Shown here: piece after piece, positions 52,495-61,500 of the stretch
Layout: every line of letters starts with the position of its first letter
Position numbering within the stretch: the first letter of the stretch is position 1
Source of the DNA: Yersinia rochesterensis
Lineage (GTDB): Bacteria > Pseudomonadota > Gammaproteobacteria > Enterobacterales > Enterobacteriaceae
Direction: 5' to 3'
Length of the DNA: 64,000 nt
Assembly (NCBI RefSeq): GCF_003600645.1
Contig: NZ_CP032482.1
Span: 3,534,001-3,598,000, forward strand
The notes under the pieces: generated by a model
What the model saw: only the letters and a program-made list of their open reading frames with translations
What the model was told of the DNA's origin: nothing
The model's database searches: none
Translations under genes and position numbers: made by a program

Positions 52495-52522
52495 TTTCCC
52501 ATAATAAAAAGATAAAAAAAAT

Positions 52523-53506
52523 ATGCGTTTAATTATTGATTGTGACCCAGGAAATGGCGTGCCCGGCGCCAATGTCGATGATGGTTTAGCATTAGCGCTG
52601 GCCATCGCCGCCCCAGAAATAGCGTTGGAATTAGTGACTATCGTGGCGGGGAATACCCCAAGCGAAGTCGGATTTTCTGTTGCCCATGATTTAGTGACCC
52701 GTCTGGGGGTGAATATCCCCATCATGCGGGGCGCGTCACAAGCGCTGGTGGAGCCGGCGGCGCTTTGGCGCGACAAGCTGGATAATGGCGCGGCCAGAAA
52801 TGGATTAACTGCACTTTGGCAACAAACGCCCCTGCCGCCCATGGTGGCCTCCAATGCGCCCTTAGCGGCCCATGCTATCGGCGAATTAATTTGCAATAAC
52901 CCCGGCGAAATAACCTTGGTGGCCATCGGCCCACTGACAAATATTGCCCATGCCATGCAGCTTTACCCGCAAATGGCGTCATCGGTGGCGGAAATTGCTA
53001 TCATGGGCGGTGTGTTTAATGTCGAGGGCTATTTTAAAGACACCAATTTTGGTATCGATCCCGAAGCCGCGCATGTGGTACTGACCAGCGGTGCTAACAT
53101 TACATTGGCACCTTTGGATGTCACTACGCAGACCCAACTGCTGCATCAGGATTTAGATAAGATTGCACAAATTGACTCTGTACTCAGCCGTTATCTGGTA
53201 GAAACTTTGCGCCCGTGGATAAGTTACTCAATGCAAACACGGCAACTGCCGGGTTGCTGGGTTCATGATGCCTTGGTCGTCGCCTGGTTGCTGGATAAAA
53301 GCATCGTGACCACCACCAGCGACTATGTCGATGTCGCGCTGGAAGGGGCGCTAACCCGCGGGATGACCTTGCGCTTTAGCCCGCAAAATCTGCGTTTGGA
53401 TGTTGGCATTCCGGCACCACAGGGCAAGCCAGTAAAAATTTTGCAATCCGTTGATAATAAAAAGCTCTTGGATATCATTTACCAATCCTTGAGCAATTTC
53501 ACCTAA
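52523..53506 (+). CDS. Nucleoside hydrolase (IunH family)
   Basis: 327 residues. The calcium-binding motif is DCDPGNGVPGANVDDGLALA (residues 6-25), with a seven-residue insertion compared with the common DTDPGIDDA. Other family parts are VTIVAGNTPSEVGF, ITLVAIGPLTNIAHAM, NFGIDPEAAHVV and CWVHDALVVAWLL with the catalytic region. It splits nucleosides into base and ribose in the cytoplasm. It follows the LacI gene by 28 nt and precedes the Na/Pi gene, so these are likely co-transcribed. Substrate preference is not readable. Confidence 0.92.
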   Translation: MRLIIDCDPGNGVPGANVDDGLALALAIAAPEIALELVTIVAGNTPSEVGFSVAHDLVTRLGVNIPIMRGASQALVEPAALWRDKLDNGAARNGLTALWQQTPLPPMVASNAPLAAHAIGELICNNPGEITLVAIGPLTNIAHAMQLYPQMASSVAEIAIMGGVFNVEGYFKDTNFGIDPEAAHVVLTSGANITLAPLDVTTQTQLLHQDLDKIAQIDSVLSRYLVETLRPWISYSMQTRQLPGCWVHDALVVAWLLDKSIVTTTSDYVDVALEGALTRGMTLRFSPQNLRLDVGIPAPQGKPVKILQSVDNKKLLDIIYQSLSNFT

Positions 53507-53538
53507 TCTGGAGCCACTCACCCCAACTGAGACTGACT

Positions 53539-55158
53539 ATGCTGACATTGCTTCATCTGCTTTCTTCTGTCGCCCTGCTGGTGTGGGGCACACACATCGT
53601 CCGCACCGGTATCATGCGAGTTTATGGTGCCGATTTGCGCCGGGTACTGAGCGCCAGCATCCAGAAAAAACCGACGGCGTTTATGGCCGGGATTGGCGTC
53701 ACCGCACTGGTACAAAGCAGTAATGCGACCGCGTTGCTGGTCATTTCGTTTGTGTCGCAGGGGCTGATTTCATTGTCTCCAGCCCTGGTGATTATGCTAG
53801 GGGCTGATGTCGGGACCGCGCTGATGGCGCGGGTGCTCACCTTTGATCTCTCTTGGCTGTCGCCATTGCTGATTTTGGGTGGGGTCATTGTCTTCCTCGG
53901 CCAACGTAAAGCGCGCGTGGGCCAGATGGGCCGCGTATGTATTGGCCTCGGGCTGATTATTCTGGCGCTGCAACTGATTGTGACGGCTGCCGGGCCGATT
54001 ACACAGGCGACCGCAGTTCAGGCCATTTTCTCTTCTCTGACCGGCGATACCATTCTAGCGCTGTTGATTGGCGCGCTGTTCGCCATGATCAGTTATTCCA
54101 GTTTGGCTGCCGTGCTACTGACCGCGACACTCGCCGCTACCGGCTTAGTGCCACTGAACATCGCGCTCTGCATTGTAATTGGTTCAAATCTCGGCAGCGG
54201 GTTGCTGGCCCTGATCAGCAGCCGTGGGCAGAATGCCGTCTCTCGCCAAGTGGTGCTGGGGAGCCTGCTATTTAAAGTTATCGGCTGTATCTTAATTGTC
54301 CCTTGGGTCAATATGTTAGGGAAATGGCTGTTCGGGCGCAGTTTACCCGCCGCCGAAGTGGTCATTTACTTCCACGTTTTCTATAACCTGCTGCGCTGTT
54401 TGTTGATGCTGCCATTTGTTGGCGTGATGGCACGAATTTGCAGCCGGTTGATCAGTGATGACCCCAATATTCCCCAGCCTTCAGCGCCACGCTATCTCGA
54501 TATTACCGCTATCGACACCCCGTCACTGGCCTTAGCCAACGCCGTGCGAGAAACCCTGCGCATGGGTGACGTGCTGGAGCAAATGCTATTTCGCTTTAAA
54601 GAAGTGTTGGAGGGGAATAAACAGCAAAAACATGAAGTCAGCTTGTTGGAAGATGAAGTCGACATGCTGTATAGCGCGATAAAACTGTATTTAGCCCAAA
54701 TTCAACAAGATGAATTAGGCGAGATTGACTCACGCCGCTGGGCGGAAATCATTGATACCGCAGTTAATCTCCAGCAGGCGGGCGATATTATTGGCCGCAT
54801 GACTTCAGATGTCGCCGCTAAGTCGCTCAATGCACGTAAGCCGTTTTCAGCCGAAGGGTTTGAGGAATTAAATACCTTACATGCCCGATTGGTCACCAAC
54901 CTCGATTTGGGCATGTCGGTATTTTTATCCCGAGATATCAATAATGCCAAGCGCCTGCGCCGTGCCAAGCATCGTTTCCGTTTGCTGAACCGCCGATACT
55001 CCCACGCCCACGTCGAGCGTTTGCATCAACAAAACGTTCTGAGCATTGAAACCAGCAGTCTGCATATGGGGCTATTGGGGGATATGAAGCGCTTGAACTC
55101 ATTATTCTGCTCAACCGCTTATCATGTGCTGGAAGTGCCGGAAGAGGCGCTGGACTAA
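53539..55158 (+). CDS. yjbB: Na/Pi cotransporter family protein with PhoU-like C-terminus (YjbB type)
   Basis: 539 residues. Two Na_Pi_cotrans repeats carry the QSSNATALLVISF motif (about 53-65) and the second-half analogue FAMISYSSLAAVLLTATLAATG (about 180). The C-terminal ~200 residues are helical and PhoU-like (RETLRMGDVLEQMLFRFKEV, AVNLQQAGDIIGRM). Length and layout match E. coli YjbB, which has been connected to phosphate efflux. The context with a nucleoside hydrolase suggests handling of phosphate released during nucleotide salvage. That is an inference. Confidence 0.88.
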   Translation: MLTLLHLLSSVALLVWGTHIVRTGIMRVYGADLRRVLSASIQKKPTAFMAGIGVTALVQSSNATALLVISFVSQGLISLSPALVIMLGADVGTALMARVLTFDLSWLSPLLILGGVIVFLGQRKARVGQMGRVCIGLGLIILALQLIVTAAGPITQATAVQAIFSSLTGDTILALLIGALFAMISYSSLAAVLLTATLAATGLVPLNIALCIVIGSNLGSGLLALISSRGQNAVSRQVVLGSLLFKVIGCILIVPWVNMLGKWLFGRSLPAAEVVIYFHVFYNLLRCLLMLPFVGVMARICSRLISDDPNIPQPSAPRYLDITAIDTPSLALANAVRETLRMGDVLEQMLFRFKEVLEGNKQQKHEVSLLEDEVDMLYSAIKLYLAQIQQDELGEIDSRRWAEIIDTAVNLQQAGDIIGRMTSDVAAKSLNARKPFSAEGFEELNTLHARLVTNLDLGMSVFLSRDINNAKRLRRAKHRFRLLNRRYSHAHVERLHQQNVLSIETSSLHMGLLGDMKRLNSLFCSTAYHVLEVPEEALD

Positions 55159-55168
55159 GCCGTAAAAT

Positions 55169-55194
55169 GGAGGGCGCGATCATATCGCCCCTCC
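55169..55194. terminator. Hairpin between convergent yjbB and pepT
   Basis: GGAGGGCGCGAT and ATCGCCCCTCC form a GC-rich stem with one bulge and loop CAT. On the minus strand ATTTTACGG follows. It lies between the two stop codons and probably serves both genes. Confidence 0.7.
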
Positions 55195-55217
55195 CCTATG
55201 GGCTGTTTAGCCGCAGC

Positions 55218-56450
55218 TTATTTTTTCGCCGCAGATAAGCAGATAGTCCGGGTCAACTCATACGATTTTACAAAGGAGCTGATTGGCAGAAATTCAAACG
55301 GCGAATGGAAATTATGCGCGCCTGTGAAATAGTTAGGTGTTAACAGCCCTTTGCTGGATAACGCCGCACCATCCGTTCCGCCCCGCATCGGGATCACATT
55401 AGGCTCAATTCCCAACTGCGCCATGGAAGAGAAAATAAGCTCGATAGCTTGCTTATCTTCACCAATGGAATTGCTGATATTGCTGTAAACATCGGTCACT
55501 GAATAGCTTAACTTGGCGCGTGGATAACGGGCAGAGATCTTTGCCACCGCCTCGCCAATTGCGGCTTTACGGGCCGCAAATGAAGTATTATCAAAATCAC
55601 GGATCGCCATTTTCAGTTTGGCATGGTTGGGGTTAGCCACCATATCGGTAAACCAGACATAGCCCTCGCGCCCTTCGGTGTGTTCTGGCGTCTGTTGTGG
55701 ATCAAATTCGCTGATAATGTCATAAGCGACACGGATAGGATTGATCAGCACATTCTTGGCTGACATGGGATGCGCCGTCACACCAATAATATCAATCTCC
55801 GCCGAGGCCGCATTGAAGTTCTCATACACCACTTCGCCCAGTTCGCAGCAATCGATGGTGTAAGCAAAATCAACATCAAACCGCGCCAGATCCAGCGCCT
55901 TGGCACCGCGCAAACCAATCTCTTCATCTGGCACAAATGCCACGATAATATCGCCGTGCTTATCATCCGCGCTCAAGTTTTCCAGCAGTGTCATCACCAC
56001 CGTTACCGCCGCTTTATTATCCGCCCCCAACACACTGGTGCCATCACTGAAAATAATCTCTTCATCTTGATAACGTAGAATTTCCGGGTGTTCCGCCGTG
56101 CGCAGATAGATGCCCTGTTCTGGGTTCAAGCACAAATCACTACCGGTAAAGCGCAAGCGCTGCGGATGAATATCGGCTGACAAACCAACATCAACGGTAT
56201 CAATGTGAGTGATAAAACCAATGCGTGGCGCTGTAGGCTGGTTGCCCGGTTTACGGGCGGTTACCGTCGCATGTTCATCAATAATGATATCTTCCAGCCC
56301 CAACTGCCGTAATTCATCGGCCAACATTTGCGCCATCTTATGCTGCCCCGCCGTGCTCGGCAGCGTGTCAGAGGCGGAGTCACTTTGGCTACTGACGGAC
56401 AGATAGCGGAAAAATCGTTGAGTGAGTTGTTCTGAGAGTGCGATTGTCAT
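55218..56450 (-). CDS. pepT: Peptidase T (tripeptide aminopeptidase)
   Basis: 410 residues, the normal PepT length. The M20 metal ligands are all present: His/Asp in GFITHIDTVD, Asp in SVLGADNKAAV, Glu-Glu in FVPDEEIGLRG, Asp in AYTIDCCELG and His in YFTGAHNFHSPFEFLP. It removes the N-terminal residue of tripeptides in the cytoplasm. It lies 33 nt after the AbgT-type transporter and both probably form one operon for peptide use. Confidence 0.96.
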   Translation of the reverse strand: MTIALSEQLTQRFFRYLSVSSQSDSASDTLPSTAGQHKMAQMLADELRQLGLEDIIIDEHATVTARKPGNQPTAPRIGFITHIDTVDVGLSADIHPQRLRFTGSDLCLNPEQGIYLRTAEHPEILRYQDEEIIFSDGTSVLGADNKAAVTVVMTLLENLSADDKHGDIIVAFVPDEEIGLRGAKALDLARFDVDFAYTIDCCELGEVVYENFNAASAEIDIIGVTAHPMSAKNVLINPIRVAYDIISEFDPQQTPEHTEGREGYVWFTDMVANPNHAKLKMAIRDFDNTSFAARKAAIGEAVAKISARYPRAKLSYSVTDVYSNISNSIGEDKQAIELIFSSMAQLGIEPNVIPMRGGTDGAALSSKGLLTPNYFTGAHNFHSPFEFLPISSFVKSYELTRTICLSAAKK

Positions 56451-56483
56451 TTCTTATTCCTTATTCATTTTATTTTTAGACAG

Positions 56484-58040
56484 TTAGTGGGTCGCTGGGT
56501 AGGTATAGCCGCTCTGGAACCCCAACGGAATCCCCAATCCCCAGAACAAATACAGCATCAGGGTTAACACAATTGTCAGCCCAAGAGTATAAGGCAGCAT
56601 CATGGCGCAGAGTGTTCCGACTCCGGTTTTAGAGCAATACTGGCGGCAATACATGATGATTAACGGATAGAAAGCAAACATCGGTGTCGAGATATTGACA
56701 GTGGAACTGACGCGGAAACTGGCCTGCGTCAGTTCCGGCGAAATCCCCACAGCCATTAACATCGGCACTAATACCGGTGCCAGAATTGACCATTTAGACG
56801 ATGCAGAGGTAATGATAATATCCAGCGCGCAAGACAGTAGAATCACCCCCAGAATAGTGAATCCAGCGGGCATTGCCAGGGTACGCAAGAAATCAGCCCC
56901 CGAGATTGCAAGCAATGTGCCGATATTGGAATGGCTGAATGAGTATAGGAACTGGGCGCAGAAGAAACTGAAGACTAAAAATGAGACCAACGAGCGAGTG
57001 ATGTTTTCCATGCTGTTGGTGACATCTTTAGTGCTTTTAAAGGTACCCGCGCTGAAGCCGTAAATCAGGCCAGGAATGGCGAACATGAAGAACAGTAATG
57101 GGACAATGGCTTGCATGATAGGCGCATCAGGGCGGGTTAAACTTCCCTCTGGTGAGCGCAATAAAGAGTTCTCCGGGTACAATGCCGCCGCCAGCCCCAC
57201 CAGCATCAATAACATAGTCAACCCCGCTTTCTTAAATGCTTTGCTCTCGCGCGGAGTCACTTTTTGCAGTTTATCATTGTTATGTAGCACACTGAGATCG
57301 TCATTCAGGGGCATCGATTTAATTAAACGCGGCTCAACAATTTTCTCAGTAATAAACCAGCACACCAGAATCACCGCAAAGGTGCTGCCAAAGCTGAGGA
57401 AATAGTTACATAACACATTGACGTTATAACTCGGGTCAATAATATTTGCCGCGCCCTGAGTAAAACCCTGCATGATAGGGTCAATAATCGATGGGGTGTA
57501 ACTGGCCGAGAATCCACCCGCCAACCCGGCAAAAGCCGCGGCAATTCCAGCCAGCGGATGTCGACCACTGGCATAAAACATCATGGCCGATACCGGCATT
57601 AAAATCACATAAGCCGAATCAGATGCAACATGGCTGACTACACCAATAAAAATGACCGCCGGTGTCAAAATGCGCTGTGGCGTCACATTAAGCATCTTTT
57701 TCAACATGACCTGAATAAAGCCACTGCCCTCGGCAATACCAATACCCAGTGTTGCGACAATAGTAATGGCCAATGGTGGGAAGTTAATAAAGTTTTTGAC
57801 CATGGTGGTAATAAAGGTCACCAGCTCAACTGGTGCCAGCATATTGGTCACTTTGATCTGAGAGCCGGTCAGAGGATGATAATAATCGAAATTAATAAAT
57901 GACAATCCAAAAGAAAGCGCCCAGCACACACCTAATGCATAAATAAATAGCATGGTGATATCCGGCATAGCATTACCGATGCGCTCAATGGTATTAAGTA
58001 TTCCGGTTTGCCGGTTTTCCTGCGGTTCTACTGATGACAT
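56484..58040 (-). CDS. abgT: AbgT-family transporter
   Basis: 518 residues from the ATG at 58040, which follows AAAGGACAGG. The longer upstream open frame has no such site. The protein has about a dozen membrane helices with AbgT signatures (GIGIAEGSGFIQVMLKKML, VASDSAYVILMPVSAMMFYASGRHPLAG, GGFSASYTPSIIDPI). E. coli AbgT imports p-aminobenzoyl-glutamate, and others are drug or metabolite exporters. Co-occurrence with pepT suggests uptake of a peptide-like substrate that PepT or others then cleave. The symbol marks the family, not a proven substrate. Confidence 0.85.
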   Translation of the reverse strand: MSSVEPQENRQTGILNTIERIGNAMPDITMLFIYALGVCWALSFGLSFINFDYYHPLTGSQIKVTNMLAPVELVTFITTMVKNFINFPPLAITIVATLGIGIAEGSGFIQVMLKKMLNVTPQRILTPAVIFIGVVSHVASDSAYVILMPVSAMMFYASGRHPLAGIAAAFAGLAGGFSASYTPSIIDPIMQGFTQGAANIIDPSYNVNVLCNYFLSFGSTFAVILVCWFITEKIVEPRLIKSMPLNDDLSVLHNNDKLQKVTPRESKAFKKAGLTMLLMLVGLAAALYPENSLLRSPEGSLTRPDAPIMQAIVPLLFFMFAIPGLIYGFSAGTFKSTKDVTNSMENITRSLVSFLVFSFFCAQFLYSFSHSNIGTLLAISGADFLRTLAMPAGFTILGVILLSCALDIIITSASSKWSILAPVLVPMLMAVGISPELTQASFRVSSTVNISTPMFAFYPLIIMYCRQYCSKTGVGTLCAMMLPYTLGLTIVLTLMLYLFWGLGIPLGFQSGYTYPATH

Positions 58041-58461
58041 ATCCTGTCCTTTCCCTTTAAAGAGGCCATAGCCAAAACGGACAGAAAACACACGTGACTT
58101 CCTGTCGCGATAGAGTGATTGCGTGGTGTGGGAGAAGATAAAACCAAGTATTAACGGGGTGAAAGACGAATAAACCCTGAAAATGAAAAACAAAAACTAA
58201 CATCATGAAAAGTATAATATTTTTATATTTGGTTTTTTATAACAAAAATCATAACGCGTCAATTTAATTTCATTTTTTATTTAATTAAATATCATATTAA
58301 ATGCTATAGAAATGATAATCAGCTAAATTTAGTATCGATAAATAACGAAAAGAAAGACCAATAATCCAATGAAATAACAAATTAAAAAATATAAAACAAA
58401 AAATAATTCGCCACCGATTCCTTCATTATTAATATTTACCGACACACTTTTAACCACAAAA
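58041..58461. other. AT-rich intergenic region upstream of the AbgT-type gene
   Basis: No gene is seen. The sequence contains AAATGATAATCA near 58310-58321, which resembles one half of a Fur box, but it lies about 270 nt from the start codon. Long A/T runs suggest a promoter region bound by nucleoid proteins. Confidence 0.35.
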
Positions 58462-58491
58462 AACGGCACATACCCATTGATATGTGCCGTT
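58462..58491 (-). terminator. Rho-independent terminator of the autotransporter gene
   Basis: Perfect 11-bp arms AACGGCACATA and TATGTGCCGTT with an 8-nt loop. On the minus strand the stem is followed by a run of six T. It lies 25 nt after the autotransporter stop codon. Confidence 0.92.
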
Positions 58492-58516
58492 AGTTATTGA
58501 TAACTATTAATTACCG

Positions 58517-61500
58517 TTAGAAATTATATTTAACCCCTAACGTGATGCTGCTATCACTGTAACCATTATTACCCAGTTGCTGGCCAACATTCCCCCACAG
58601 GTTCAGCTTTTTATTTATCTGGCCTTCAACACCCAATTTCAATTCGGCAATATTAGCGGCTCCCGCTTGTTTTACAGTGATGCCATCCAATGTAGTACCG
58701 AAATCTTTAGTATTGTGGATCCAATTGGCTTCAACGTAAGGTTTAAACGCGGGTTCTTTCGCCTTGTTGGCGGACTGAATCGGGCTAATGAAAGCTTTCG
58801 CGCCTAAACGGGTTTGAATATTATTATTCCCCTCGCCAGTGACCAAGGTGCCATTGGTTTCGGTATGAGAATCTGCTTTTACGCCCATCCACACCACCTG
58901 AGCTTTCGGCTGGATAAAGAAGTTGCTATAAGCACTTTCCCCCACTTTGAAGATATAACCACTCTCAACCGCAGCGGTAAAACCTTTAGAATCATATTTC
59001 TCAGTGGTGAGATCCTGCCCATCAACCTGATTAGTAAACCAGCTGTATTGCAGCCATGAATCAACGTATGCACCGGTATTTTCCTGGCTATTAGCAAACC
59101 AAGTGCCATACATCCCGACACTGTAACCATCAACCGAGCCATTGGAGCGATAGCCCGTCATCTGCGCCACGCTAGAACTGCTGCTATTGGCATAACCCGC
59201 CATCACACCGACACGCCACAAATCTTGCGCGTTACGGCTCCATTGCGCCACATCTCCACCGAGCTGCATGACATAGCGGTTATCTTGAGTTTTCAACTCA
59301 CCACTGTCATCACGGGAGCGATTATGAGTGCCTTCATTGCGTAACCACAGGCTGGTGGTTTTCTCTTCACCAGTGAAGACATCGGTGTACAGTGTTTCGC
59401 CCGCACGGTCGGCCAAAGTGGTGACAAACATCGTGTTCGCCGCCGCCAGGTTTGCGGTGTAGCTGGCTGGCTCTGGACGGCGCTCATCGACTTCAGTACG
59501 CAAATACCAGTCGCCATCTGTTGGCGAGCTAATGCTGCCCTGATACAAGAAATACTCATATGCGCCAGCAACCGCACGGCCATTAAGGGTAAATTGCCCC
59601 GCCGAATCACCGCCGACATTGATAATTTTGATGCCGTCAGACGTCCGCCCACCATTACCGCCAATGTTATTCACCGTGACATAACTCTGCCCTGCGGTAT
59701 TACCGGTAATCAATAACCGGTCACTGCTTGACGAATCCCCCGCCAGAACGGTATTGAAGACCACTGTGCCATTATTACCGGTATAATTACCGTCAATGGT
59801 AAATGTTCCAAAATCACCGCCGGTTAAAGCATTCGGCATAATCAGACTGCCGTTGCTTTCAACATTCCCGGTCACCTTGCCGTAGCCACCTAATGAACCG
59901 GTGGTGGTAATCAGCACATTGCTGGTCAGATTGGCGATAGTCGAGGCCAACGAGACTGATAATGAACGCGCTAACGGTGATTCTTCCACATAAAGCGCCG
60001 ATATCACCGGTAAACTGCCCAATTGCAGCAATCCATTCTCAATGGTGGTCAGGCCAGCACTGACCGTGCTTCCCTCAATTTTAACCGTTCCGCTACCACG
60101 TTTAATCAGCGCACCACTCCCACTGATGGCGTTAGTCAGCTCCCAGACTGACGCCGTATCCAGAATCAATTCACCACTGTTGGCAATTCGGCTATTCCCG
60201 AGATTTTGGGCGCTATTCGCCGTCAAAATAGCCCCGGAATCCGTGGTAAATAGACCCGAATAGCCGCTGTTATCTCCCGCCAGTCGGATATTGGCATTGT
60301 TCGTCAGTTGGGTGTTACCGCTGGCTCCGGTCAGATTGTTCGACAATACGCCGGTGGTATTATCCAGGTTAAGAACCCCGTTATTATTAATCGCCCCGCT
60401 TCCCAGACCTTGGGCCTGATACAGATGCGCCGTGGCACCGCTGGCAATATCCGTGCTAGCGGTAAAGCCGCTATTCCCTTGAGTGACACTGAGTGTACCG
60501 CCGCTCAGAGCCAGCTCTCCTGCACCGCTAAGCGCACCATCCACTTGGCCGCCGTTTGTTACGGCTAATTTGCCATTATTGAAATTCAGGGTGCTGCCGG
60601 TTTCCGTGGTTAATTGGCCCACTGTTTGCTGAGTCCCATTGAGATCCACGGCGGTGGCATTGCTCATCGCCAACTGCGAGGTTTGCCCCAGCGCAGAGTT
60701 TGCATCCAGACGTAAACTCCCTGAACGCACCCACGTGGCCCCAGTGTAATTATTGGTCGCATTCGATAACGAGGCGATGCTGCCTTCATTTGCGGAAACA
60801 AACGCCAAATCACCACTGCCGCTAATCTGGGTAGACAAATCGTTAGATTGTTTACCATTGTTAGCCAGCGTTGCCGTCAAGATCAAAGCATCATTGCCAG
60901 TGCTCTGTAGCTCCAATGCTGTCAGCCCATAATTAACATACAAGCCGTCATAACTATTACCGGTTGTCAGACCGTAATTAAATGAGCCAACCGCCGCGGC
61001 ACTGCCCACACCAGGGTTATAAAGATTCTGATAGAAAACAGCACTTATGGGGCCACCATTCTGATCAGTGAGTGTTAATTCATGCCCGGAACCGGTAGCA
61101 GCCCCGGTGCCCAACTTAACAATTATCTCACCTTCGTCCAGCGCCATCACTGGCAAACCATCAAGGCTAGGCGCAAGGCCAGCAGGTAAATTGACCCGAA
61201 CATTTCCCCCACCGGTGGTATTGATACTATTCGCCGCGAAAGTTCCTTCCGAGGAGATGACACCGGCGTTATCCACCACGTTATTGAACAGTATCGTACC
61301 GCCGTTCAGCGCCAGTCCGCCGATATTTTGGACACCATCGGCCACAGAAGTCATATTGCCGCTGGACAGTTTTAGCGTGGCATTCGTCAGGGCCGATGTG
61401 TTCATGCCATTAAGATCAAAAGTGGAGTTCGTCAGGTTCACTGTGCCGCTGAATGCCCCGCCCACCGAGGTGCCGAAGTCAAATGCCGTGCTGGCCAGAT

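Noticed and set aside
58308..58326. Fur-like half site AAATGATAATCA upstream of the AbgT-type gene
   Set aside because: Only one half matches the consensus, and it is about 270 nt from the start in very AT-rich DNA.
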